Positions 30,205 through 36,411 of a stretch of 64,000 nucleotides of DNA are shown one piece after another. Below the pieces are notes generated by a model, which worked only from the letters and a program-made list of their open reading frames with translations, did no database searches and had not been told where the DNA came from. Position numbers and translations under genes: made by a program. This DNA is from Oceanobacillus sp. FSL K6-2867 (GTDB taxonomy: Bacteria; Bacillota; Bacilli; Bacillales; Amphibacillaceae). The stretch covers positions 310,001-374,000 of the forward strand of contig NZ_CP150144.1 of NCBI RefSeq assembly GCF_037963145.1, in the 5' to 3' direction. The stretch's first letter is position 1; each line of letters starts with the position of its first letter.

Positions 30205-31575
30205 ATGTTTCATGAAAAGTTTTATCTTGATACAATCCTTTCATTAGAAGACGACGCAATAACAATTGTGGATACTAATCAGCAGGTTCTTTTTTGGAAT
30301 GCAGCCGCTGTCCAAACGTATAATATCGATCAATCTGCTATCCTCCATCAACCTATTACCAACTATTTTCACAGTGATGATCTGATTGTATTACAGGTTC
30401 TTGCATCAAGAGAACCTGTAAAAAATACGTATCATCAACCACGTGAAGATAAGCATGTTGTCATAAATGCCGCTCCTGTCTACAATGAAAATCAAGAACT
30501 TGTCGGTGCTGCTTCCATTGAAAGAGATGTCACGCAAATCGTTAAGTTAAATAACAATTTAGAAACAACTGCTGCAGAACTAAATGAGCTTAGACAGCGT
30601 GTGAACATGAATCACGAGGAAACACCATTTTCAAAATTAAAGGGAAAGAGTCTCTCTCTTCAACAGACGATCCAAATTGCTAGAAAAGCAGCGAAAACAA
30701 CTGCCACAACTCTTATACTTGGCGAAAGTGGAACAGGAAAAGAGATATGTGCTCGAGCCATTCATGAAGCAAGCAATCGAAAGAATGGACCATTTGTTCC
30801 GGTAAATTGTGGAGCTATTCCCAGTGCATTATTTGAAAGTGAGCTACTAGGATATGAAGGCGGTTCATTTACTGGGGCTGAGAAGAATGGAAAAGCAGGG
30901 AAAATTGAAATGGCTGATGGTGGTACATTGTTTCTTGATGAGGTTGGTGAACTCCCATTAGACATGCAAGTAAAGCTCCTGCGAGTACTGCAGGAGAACC
31001 GGATTTATCGAATTGGCGATTCTACCGGCAGAAAAGTTGATGTACGATTTGTTGCAGCCACAAATCAAAATTTAATACAGCTTATGGAAGATAAGGAATT
31101 TCGTTCGGATTTATTTTATCGGTTAAACGTCATTCAGCTTACAATGCCCCCTCTCCGAGAACGTATTGATGACATCCCAGGGTTAGTCCGATTATTTTTG
31201 AAACAATTCGCTATCCAGCATCAAGTGCCAACGCCAGAAATGAAACAGGATGCTATACACATTTTACTCGAATATAACTGGCCAGGAAATGTTCGCGAAC
31301 TTAGAAATTTTATCGAACGGATTGTAATTCTTTCCGAAAAACCATTTATTGTGAAGCAGGATGTATTAGATTACTTTCCAAATCCTGCATTACAACAAAA
31401 CCGGATTGTTCCGGAGACAAGTCATTTATTGCCACAAGAAAAAGCGGCGATGGAGAAGGATCGCATTGCAAAAATGCTAAAGAAGACGAATGGAAACAAA
31501 GCGCTGACCGCCAAGAAATTGGGTATCTCCCGTATGACCCTTTATAACAAAATTAAAAAATATGGTATATTATGA
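30205..31575 (+). CDS. Sigma-54-dependent transcriptional activator (RocR-like)
   Basis: A 456-residue enhancer-binding protein in three parts: a PAS sensor (about 8-115; LEDDAITIVDTNQQVLFWN), an AAA+ domain (about 145-370) and a Fis-type HTH (about 420-455; NKALTAKKLGISRMTLYNKIKKYG). The AAA+ motifs are complete: Walker A GESGTGKE, the sigma-54 contact loop GSFTGAE, Walker B GGTLFLDEVGE and the arginine finger region RSDLFYRLNV. Length and layout match RocR of B. subtilis (about 460 residues). ATG 30205 follows GAGGTG. Divergent from rocA-putB, which carries a sigma-54 promoter, so it most likely activates proline (or arginine/ornithine) breakdown; the effector is unknown. Confidence 0.92.
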   Translation: MFHEKFYLDTILSLEDDAITIVDTNQQVLFWNAAAVQTYNIDQSAILHQPITNYFHSDDLIVLQVLASREPVKNTYHQPREDKHVVINAAPVYNENQELVGAASIERDVTQIVKLNNNLETTAAELNELRQRVNMNHEETPFSKLKGKSLSLQQTIQIARKAAKTTATTLILGESGTGKEICARAIHEASNRKNGPFVPVNCGAIPSALFESELLGYEGGSFTGAEKNGKAGKIEMADGGTLFLDEVGELPLDMQVKLLRVLQENRIYRIGDSTGRKVDVRFVAATNQNLIQLMEDKEFRSDLFYRLNVIQLTMPPLRERIDDIPGLVRLFLKQFAIQHQVPTPEMKQDAIHILLEYNWPGNVRELRNFIERIVILSEKPFIVKQDVLDYFPNPALQQNRIVPETSHLLPQEKAAMEKDRIAKMLKKTNGNKALTAKKLGISRMTLYNKIKKYGIL

Positions 31576-31634
31576 TTATTGATTTAAAAAACAGACTTAA
31601 TTTTATCTTATGCTCTCTCTCTATGTAAATTAAA

Positions 31635-31673
31635 GAATGCCACGGCATGCTCATCTATATCGCTGTGGCATTC
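31635..31673. terminator. Hairpin after the sigma-54 activator gene
   Basis: GAATGCCAC / GTGGCATTC stem 60 bases after the stop codon. No clear T tract, so a weak terminator. Confidence 0.5.
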
Positions 31674-31747
31674 CAGCATTACAATTGAATGTTACATTTC
31701 TCCAATATCGAATTTCTTTTCCATTCACTGTTAACCAGTCTTCCCAT

Positions 31748-31897
31748 TTATCCAAATGCGTTTAAAAGCATAGCAACACTTATTTTCCAATCTATTTGAT
31801 AGCTTTTATTAAGGACTCTTTTTCCATATGTTTCATTTTTTATTTTTTCCATTCGATCATATACAATACTTTTATAAATAGCAATGTCCGTCTGCAC
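31748..31897 (-). CDS. 49-residue protein of unknown function behind a structured leader
   Basis: Too short for ordinary ORF lists but has a textbook start: AAAGGGAGG, eight bases, GTG 31897. The product begins MQTDIAIYKSIVYDRMEKIK and ends VAMLLNAFG; it looks helical, rich in Lys, Ile and Tyr, without signal peptide or membrane segment. I do not recognise it. It lies 180 bases downstream of a leader peptide ORF (32078-32113) on the same strand, with a hairpin-rich stretch between, and seems to share a promoter design with the HTH gene at 32307. It may be the regulated product of an attenuator. Confidence 0.6.
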   Translation of the reverse strand: MQTDIAIYKSIVYDRMEKIKNETYGKRVLNKSYQIDWKISVAMLLNAFG

Positions 31898-32077
31898 GAT
31901 TGCTTCCTCCCTTTAATGTTGTTTTTTATTAATCATACAACTGGGAAGACTTCTGGTCGTCGGCTCAGGGCCTGAAATTCGGTAACAATTATTTACCACC
32001 AACGCTTTAGAACCTCTGCAACTTAAGTCTGAGCACACTTCTCACAAAGGAAGCTTTCGCAGGTGTATGGGACTCGC
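31898..32077 (-). ncRNA. Structured leader RNA before the 49-residue gene
   Basis: No ORF. Read on the minus strand it holds several small hairpins: GGTAA-ataattg-TTACC, TCAGG-c-CCTGA and a CTTC/GAAG stem, plus the 3' arm CACCT that can pair back to AGGTG in the leader peptide ORF. I could not match it to a known riboswitch class. Confidence 0.4.
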
Positions 32078-32113
32078 TTAAACGCAAGCCACCTCATTTA
32101 ACTTAGTGAACAT
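32078..32113 (-). CDS. Leader peptide 2 (11 residues, MFTKLNEVACV)
   Basis: ATG 32113 is preceded by AAAGGAGGT at eight bases, stronger than most genes here, and the frame stops after 11 codons. The second half of the ORF (GAGGTG GCTT...) can fold: GCTT pairs with AAGC across the stop codon, and AGGTG with a downstream CACCT. The start lies about 83 bases past the -10 box at 32196-32201. This is the layout of an attenuator peptide. Confidence 0.55.
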   Translation of the reverse strand: MFTKLNEVACV

Positions 32114-32186
32114 CTCTGTTACCTCCTTTCTTAAAAATCAATTGCTGTATACTTATTAACTCACGGAAAGACCTATATGAACAAGT

Positions 32187-32209
32187 GAAAGAATCATTAT
32201 AATTGTTTT
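32187..32209 (-). promoter_or_regulatory. Promoter/operator P2, copy of P1
   Basis: A 23-base sequence with TATAAT at 32196-32201 (minus strand) inside AAAACAATTATAATGATTC. It is 22 of 23 identical to 32919-32941. The shared AATTATAATt core is palindromic. No consensus TTGACA lies upstream, so a special sigma factor or an activator may be needed. Confidence 0.55.
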
Positions 32210-32246
32210 GTACAACTTTTTTGTTCTCATTGTTTTTTCCACCCGA

Positions 32247-32282
32247 AAAAGCGTGAAGTCCCTTTCGAAACTTCACGCTTTT
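32247..32282 (-). terminator. Terminator after the HTH gene
   Basis: AAAAGCGTGAAG / CTTCACGCTTTT stem with a T5 run on the minus strand, 25 bases past the stop of the HTH gene at 32307. It separates the two leader-peptide transcripts. Confidence 0.85.
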
Positions 32283-32306
32283 CTAACAATATATAATGAT
32301 ATGCAG

Positions 32307-32585
32307 TTATACATGATTGTTACGCATTTTATAAATAATCTTTCGTATACTGTCAATTGATAAATGAAACTTCCGCTCTAATTCTTCCAATGATTTTCCA
32401 TTAATGTATAATTGAAAAATCTCCTCATTCCGTTCAGCGATTAACGCTCTCGACCCGCTCACTTCTCCCCAGCCTGCCCGCTCACTTTTTGCTTTTGGGA
32501 TATAAATCAAATCGCCTTGAATATATTTCTGCATCTCTTTTAGCAAACTAGGGGGAAGGACCTCTTTTGCATTTTTGTACTGCAC
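32307..32585 (-). CDS. CD3324/YraL-type helix-turn-helix protein
   Basis: A 92-residue DNA-binding protein. The N-terminal half carries KEVLPPSLLKEMQKYIQGDLIYIPK and the C-terminal half a sigma-region-4-like HTH (ERNEEIFQLYINGKSLEELERKFHLSIDSIRKIIYKM). This matches the family annotated CD3324, related to the Mor activator of phage Mu and, I believe, B. subtilis YraL. GTG 32585 follows AAGGAGG. Its first 13 codons overlap, in another frame, a 34-codon ORF (32548-32652) that would be translated first. It lies behind leader peptide 1 and an attenuator-like pair of hairpins. Likely a local regulator acting on the twin promoters; this is inference. Confidence 0.8.
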   Translation of the reverse strand: MQYKNAKEVLPPSLLKEMQKYIQGDLIYIPKAKSERAGWGEVSGSRALIAERNEEIFQLYINGKSLEELERKFHLSIDSIRKIIYKMRNNHV

Positions 32586-32652
32586 GATTTACGTCCTCCT
32601 TGTTAACGTCTACGTCTACATCTATTCTAGAATCAAACATTAAATTGCTCAT
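32548..32652 (-). CDS. 34-residue ORF overlapping the start of the HTH gene
   Basis: ATG 32652 lies ten bases after AAAGGAG. The product starts MSNLMFDSRIDVDVDVNKED and ends out of frame inside the HTH gene at 32548. It is acidic in the middle, and the DVDVDV repeat comes from GTAGACGTAGACGTT. It may be a translational coupler that brings ribosomes to the HTH start, or a small protein in its own right. No family recognised. Confidence 0.45.
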   Translation of the reverse strand: MSNLMFDSRIDVDVDVNKEDVNRAVQKCKRGPSP

Positions 32653-32773
32653 CTCATACCTACTCCTTTCCTTGATTTTTAAATTCTAATGCCTTACTGC
32701 TTATTGAAAAGTATAAACGATCTTCCCAATTATGGAAAGATGCTAATTTTCTGAATGAACACTCCAAATAAAT

Positions 32774-32824
32774 GGGGCCGTAGATACGGCCCCTGGCAGG
32801 TATTTCCGCTATGCGGAAATCACC
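32774..32824 (-). promoter_or_regulatory. Attenuator-like hairpin pair in leader 1
   Basis: Hairpin A (32799-32824): GGTATTTCCGC / GCGGAAAT-c-ACC, stem of 11 with one bulge; the stop codon of leader peptide 1 lies in its loop. Hairpin B (32774-32793): GGGGCCGTA / TACGGCCCC, a nine-base GC-rich stem followed on the minus strand by ATTTATTT, as in a weak intrinsic terminator. A ribosome on the leader peptide would melt hairpin A. Confidence 0.65.
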
Positions 32825-32841
32825 TCTGTATTTGTGATCAA
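32809..32841 (-). CDS. Leader peptide 1 (10 residues, MITNTEVISA)
   Basis: TTG 32841 follows AAAGGAGG by nine bases and stops after ten codons. The second half (GAGGTGATTTCCGCATAG) forms the 5' arm of hairpin A. It resembles leader peptide 2: both read M-x-T-(N/K)...E-V with GAG GTG codons, and both start about 85 bases after their -10 box. Confidence 0.55.
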   Translation of the reverse strand: MITNTEVISA

Positions 32842-32918
32842 TATAATCAGCCTCCTTTCACAAGAGTCTATCGGTCCGACACCTTAATTAACGCATACTT
32901 TCTCTTCTGTTCGCAAGG

Positions 32919-32941
32919 GAAAGAATAATTATAATTGTTTT
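32919..32941 (-). promoter_or_regulatory. Promoter/operator P1 of the HTH transcript
   Basis: TATAAT at 32928-32933 on the minus strand within AAAACAATTATAATTATTC; 22 of 23 bases match P2. AGAAC occurs about 20 bases upstream of the -10 in both copies, in place of a normal -35. Confidence 0.55.
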
Positions 32942-33011
32942 ATCCTTTGTCATGTTCTAATAGAATCCTTTTAAAGAATTATTTTCATTCGTCACCCAAA
33001 ATAATAAAAGG

Positions 33012-33041
33012 TTGACAATGTAGTTTCCTTCATTTTATAAT
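33012..33041 (+). promoter_or_regulatory. Promoter of bioY
   Basis: TTGACA (33012-33017), 18 bases, TATAAT (33036-33041); both boxes perfect. I found no classic BirA operator palindrome. Confidence 0.75.
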
Positions 33042-33097
33042 CCAAAATAATAAGAAAATTTTTCAGCAATTATAATAACTTTAGTAAGGAGATTTGC

Positions 33098-33673
33098 ATG
33101 ATGAATGAAAAAAGCAAGAGACTTAGGGTTCTACTTAATTGTTCAATCTTTGCAGCGATAACAGCAATTTTAGCGCAACTCGAAATCCCGCTCCCACTTA
33201 TTCCGATAAGTGGACAAACCTTAGCTGTTGGAATTGCTGCTACCGTTTTAGGCAGTCGCCAGGGCTCTTTAGCAATGATATGCTATGCAGCCATTGGAGC
33301 TGTCGGACTTCCTGTTTTTGCAGGCTTTAGCGGTGGACCACAAGTATTAGCAGGTCCGTCAGGTGGTTACATTTTCGGGTTCATTTCAGCCGCCTATATC
33401 ACCGGGGTAATTTTAGAAAAAACCGGTTTTACGGTTCGTATAGCTTTGATCGCTAATATTGCAGGAATGTTTGTTACACTACTATTTGGTACAATCCAAT
33501 TAAAAATTGTTTTAGATTTAGGCTGGAATGCAGCATTAGCAGCCGGAGTGTATCCATTTCTAATAGTCGGTTTCATCAAAGCATATCTAGCAAGCCTGAT
33601 TGGTATCGTGGTAAGACAACGATTAATTCAAGCAAAGCTGATTACTGCTGCACAGAAAGAAATTGTTTCATGA
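33098..33673 (+). CDS. bioY: Biotin transporter substrate-binding subunit BioY
   Basis: A 191-residue membrane protein with six helices, the S component of an ECF-type biotin importer. The BioY signature is clear: LPLIPISGQTLAVGIAATVLG, YAAIGAVGLPVFAGFSGGPQVLAGPSGGYIFGF and a C-terminal basic helix. ATG 33098 follows TAAGGAG by six bases; the next codon is also ATG. It is a single gene between a sigma-A promoter and a terminator, so the energising EcfA/EcfT module must be elsewhere. Expected to be biotin-repressed through BirA, though no operator was recognised. Confidence 0.93.
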   Translation: MMNEKSKRLRVLLNCSIFAAITAILAQLEIPLPLIPISGQTLAVGIAATVLGSRQGSLAMICYAAIGAVGLPVFAGFSGGPQVLAGPSGGYIFGFISAAYITGVILEKTGFTVRIALIANIAGMFVTLLFGTIQLKIVLDLGWNAALAAGVYPFLIVGFIKAYLASLIGIVVRQRLIQAKLITAAQKEIVS

Positions 33674-33682
33674 TCAAATAAT

Positions 33683-33710
33683 GGGACGGCAGGATGTCCG
33701 TCCCTTCTTT
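33683..33710 (+). terminator. Terminator after bioY
   Basis: GGGACGG / CCGTCCC stem followed by TTCTTTT. Confidence 0.85.
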
Positions 33711-33714
33711 TACT

Positions 33715-34167
33715 TTACACATTTCCAATTAGACTATTTGTAAGATAAACATCCATGAATACACAATTTTTTTCTTTTCCCATAAATTCAATCTTCCAAT
33801 TTCCTGAAAGCATTTTTTCAAGCTGCTCCCCCTGATCCTCATCCAGCCTCAACTGACTAAATCCATCATCCCCTAGCTCATAATCACGATCTTCGATTTT
33901 GTCAAATTTCAGAAATAGTAAGTTTTTCAGACCATTGTATGTGACGAATTTAATCGAATAGCCTTCACTTAAAACCTTTTGGAATTCTGCTGTCCCTAAT
34001 CTTTCTTCAAGCTGAATCAATTCATTAAAATCAAAGCTTGCATGATAAGTACGAAAGCGCGCCACATCTTTTCTTTCTACATGCTGAATAATTTCCTGAT
34101 TAGATACACCATTTTTTCGCAGTGTTTCAATTATGAAAGCATCCATTAACGAAATTTTCTTCACCAT
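33715..34167 (-). CDS. Uncharacterised 150-residue cytosolic protein
   Basis: Starts at ATG 34167, six bases after GGAGGTG; a GTG three codons upstream is part of that site. The N-terminus (MVKKISLMDAFIIETLRKNGVSNQEIIQHVERKD) looks like a helix-turn-helix or helical hairpin, followed by a mixed alpha/beta part with KFVTYNGLKNLLFLKFDK and an acidic segment EDRDYELGDDGFSQLRLDEDQGEQ. No signal peptide or membrane helix. I do not recognise a family. It is convergent with bioY and divergent from the GntR-ABC operon. Confidence 0.75.
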   Translation of the reverse strand: MVKKISLMDAFIIETLRKNGVSNQEIIQHVERKDVARFRTYHASFDFNELIQLEERLGTAEFQKVLSEGYSIKFVTYNGLKNLLFLKFDKIEDRDYELGDDGFSQLRLDEDQGEQLEKMLSGNWKIEFMGKEKNCVFMDVYLTNSLIGNV

Positions 34168-34266
34168 TCCAATCACCTCCAGTGTATATTCCTGCTTTTC
34201 CTTTCTCCATGAAAAAGTAAGACTCTTATATCATTATACCCCTTCGCCCTTTTTTTCAAAAATTTA

Positions 34267-34295
34267 TTGACAGTATATATTCCTCCTGTTATGGT
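34267..34295 (+). promoter_or_regulatory. Promoter of the GntR-ABC operon
   Basis: TTGACA (34267-34272), 17 bases, TATGGT (34290-34295). The -10 lies inside the operator 34288-34321. Confidence 0.6.
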
Positions 34296-34321
34296 TATAC
34301 ACATGAGTATACAACCATAAC
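34288..34321. promoter_or_regulatory. Operator palindrome for the GntR regulator
   Basis: Arms GTTATGGTTATAC and GTATACAACCATAAC are complementary except for one extra base, with a six-base centre. It covers the -10 box and lies just before the regulator gene, as expected for YtrA-type autorepression. Confidence 0.75.
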
Positions 34322-34346
34322 AGAGAATAACCAAAGGAGGCAGCCA

Positions 34347-34721
34347 ATGAAACGTAATTTTGATGAAGATAAACCAATTTATATACAAGTCCGAGAACAA
34401 ATTGAAGATCAGATTATTAATAATCAATTGAAAGCGAATGATCAGGCACCTTCTACAAATCAGCTTGTTAATTACTATAAAATCAATCATGCGACAGTTT
34501 CTAAAGGAATAAACCAGCTTGTTGATGAGGAAATACTATTTAAGAAAAGAGGTATCGGTATGTTTGTTGCTGAAGGAGCAAGAGAAAAGTTGCTTGAAAA
34601 AAGACGCAAATCTTTTATGGAGGATTATATCGTTACACTTGTTCAGGAAGCCAATAAATTAGAAATCACGACGGAAGAAATCCTTACCTATATTAAAAAA
34701 GTGAAAGGAAGTGGAAAATAG
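34347..34721 (+). CDS. GntR family regulator, YtrA subfamily
   Basis: A 124-residue repressor with an N-terminal winged HTH (about 10-75; PIYIQVREQIEDQIINNQLKANDQAPSTNQLVNYYKINHATVSKGINQLV) and only a short C-terminal helical tail, the hallmark of the YtrA subfamily. ATG 34347 follows AAAGGAGG. Its stop overlaps the GTG start of the ABC ATPase gene (TAGTG). With the operator in its promoter it should repress itself and the transporter, relieved by an unknown signal, often cell-wall-active compounds in this subfamily. Confidence 0.9.
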   Translation: MKRNFDEDKPIYIQVREQIEDQIINNQLKANDQAPSTNQLVNYYKINHATVSKGINQLVDEEILFKKRGIGMFVAEGAREKLLEKRRKSFMEDYIVTLVQEANKLEITTEEILTYIKKVKGSGK

Positions 34722-35596
34722 TGCATATTAAAGCTGCCAATCTTCATCTTGCTTATGGACATGACACAGTACTGCATGACTTGAATTTTGAAATAAATGA
34801 ACCAAAAATCTATGGATTGCTTGGGAGAAATGGTGCAGGTAAAACATCACTCCTATCTATTATTGGCTCATTTCGGGAAGCTACTTCTGGTAATTTACGA
34901 ATTAATGATGTGGTACCATTTGAAAATGCTCATATTATGCAAGAGGTAACATTTATGTACAATAAGGATTTTAATGGTGAAACAGATTCTCCATCAAGTA
35001 TCGTCAAATATATTGGTCGTTACCGTCCACATTTTGATTTAGAATACGCAATGGAACTAATAAAGAAATTCAAATTAGAAGGTAAAAAATCAGTGGCCAA
35101 ACTATCGAAAGGTAAACAATCCGCATTTAATGTCGTTGTTGGATTAGCTAGTCGATCACCAATCACAATATTTGATGAAGTATACCTTGGAATGGATGCA
35201 CCAGCTCGTGATTTATTTTATAAAGAATTATTAAAGGATCAGGAATTGCACCCACGAATTATCATTCTGTCTACCCATCTTGTGTCTGAAATGGATTATT
35301 TATTTGATGAGGTAATTATTATTCATGAAGGAAGAATAATTCTTCAAGAACCCTACGATGCTATCGTTTCTCGTGGTGTAACTGTAGTCGGAAGCAAGGA
35401 TGCAGTAGACAGATTTGCTGCAGACAAAGAAATACTTAATGAGGAGCAATTAGGAGACACAAGATCTGTAACAATTTACGGTGAAATGAATGAAGCCGAT
35501 CGATTATCTGCTTCAGAATTAGGGCTTACAATTGGTCCCGTATCGCTCCAAGATCTATTTATCCAGCTTACAAAGGAGGATGATGAACATGCATAG
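34721..35596 (+). CDS. ABC transporter ATP-binding protein
   Basis: A 291-residue ATPase with Walker A GLLGRNGAGKTS (about 33-44), a degenerate signature KLSKGKQ in place of LSGGQ, Walker B ITIFDEVYLGMD and the switch His in LSTHLVSEMD. The C-terminal 80 residues are not part of the ATPase core. It is of the YtrB/CcmA-like type used with one or two small permeases. GTG start at 34721 is translationally coupled to the gntR gene. With the permease that follows it forms an exporter of unknown substrate. Confidence 0.9.
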   Translation: MHIKAANLHLAYGHDTVLHDLNFEINEPKIYGLLGRNGAGKTSLLSIIGSFREATSGNLRINDVVPFENAHIMQEVTFMYNKDFNGETDSPSSIVKYIGRYRPHFDLEYAMELIKKFKLEGKKSVAKLSKGKQSAFNVVVGLASRSPITIFDEVYLGMDAPARDLFYKELLKDQELHPRIIILSTHLVSEMDYLFDEVIIIHEGRIILQEPYDAIVSRGVTVVGSKDAVDRFAADKEILNEEQLGDTRSVTIYGEMNEADRLSASELGLTIGPVSLQDLFIQLTKEDDEHA

Positions 35597-36359
35597 ATCT
35601 AGTCTTTCCCCAAAAGTTTCCTTGGATCTATTTTGGGTACAGCTCACTTGGACGTTTTGGGCACTCGGTATTCACCTCATCATTAATATTAGTAAAATTT
35701 TCTTAAGCGAACACCTAGATACATTCTACAGCGCCAGCTATGTAGCAGGTAATATTTATATGTTCGTCATCGGTATTATTGCCATAAATTTTTTACCCTA
35801 TTATGTAGAACATGGTATAACACGCAAAGATTATTTCCTTGGAAATGTGATTGCAAGTTTTGGCTTATCTATCGTTATTCCGATTCTCACCTATCTGATT
35901 AGCTTGATAGAAAAATTAATTGTTCATAATTTTTCTCATATTGCATTAGCAGATCGTACGTTAGAGGATATTGTTATCGATATTGACGGTAATATTATTG
36001 GTGAGATTCTTTTATCGTTCCTGCTAACACCATTTATTAATCCAGAATCTAATATTTTTCTTTCACTTGGCTTATTCAGCCTTCATCTTTTCGTATTTTA
36101 TCTTGCTGGCTGGTTGATCAGTTCTGCCTTCTATCGCATAAACGTTATTTTCGGAATACTATTTATTGCGGTTGCAATTGTGATTGTTGCTGTTAAAGAT
36201 TCCATGATACGATTAATAATGGGTATACCACTATTTGAAAACTTCTCAGCATTGGATATTATTCCAAGTGGCTTAACATGGCCGATCTTAATCGCCGGAA
36301 TACTCATAACGCTTATTGTTATTCGACTGTTAACGAAACGTGCTGCGATAAAAATGTAA
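35589..36359 (+). CDS. ABC transporter permease
   Basis: A 256-residue membrane protein with about six helices (WTFWALGIHLIINISKIFL, NIYMFVIGIIAINFLPYYV, YFLGNVIASFGLSIVIPILTYL, FLSLGLFSLHLFVFYLAGWLI, NVIFGILFIAVAIVIVAV, WPILIAGILITLIVIRLL). The frame is open from 35532, but ATG 35589 lies nine bases after AAAGGAGG and overlaps the last codons of the ATPase gene. It is the partner of that ATPase; no third subunit follows before the terminator. Confidence 0.85.
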   Translation: MHRSSLSPKVSLDLFWVQLTWTFWALGIHLIINISKIFLSEHLDTFYSASYVAGNIYMFVIGIIAINFLPYYVEHGITRKDYFLGNVIASFGLSIVIPILTYLISLIEKLIVHNFSHIALADRTLEDIVIDIDGNIIGEILLSFLLTPFINPESNIFLSLGLFSLHLFVFYLAGWLISSAFYRINVIFGILFIAVAIVIVAVKDSMIRLIMGIPLFENFSALDIIPSGLTWPILIAGILITLIVIRLLTKRAAIKM

Positions 36360-36365
36360 ATATAA

Positions 36366-36399
36366 AAATAGCCGATACTTCCTTCTGTATCGGCTATTT
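36366..36399. terminator. Bidirectional terminator, ABC operon / MATE gene
   Basis: AAATAGCCGATA / TATCGGCTATTT, 12-base perfect stem between convergent genes, with T-rich flanks on both sides. Confidence 0.85.
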
Positions 36400-36411
36400 C
36401 ATTTAAAATCT

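Noticed and set aside
31898..32077. Known riboswitch (M-box, SAM, TPP, cobalamin, c-di-GMP, T-box) before the 49-residue gene
   Set aside because: None of the conserved core sequences could be found by eye; left as unassigned structured RNA.
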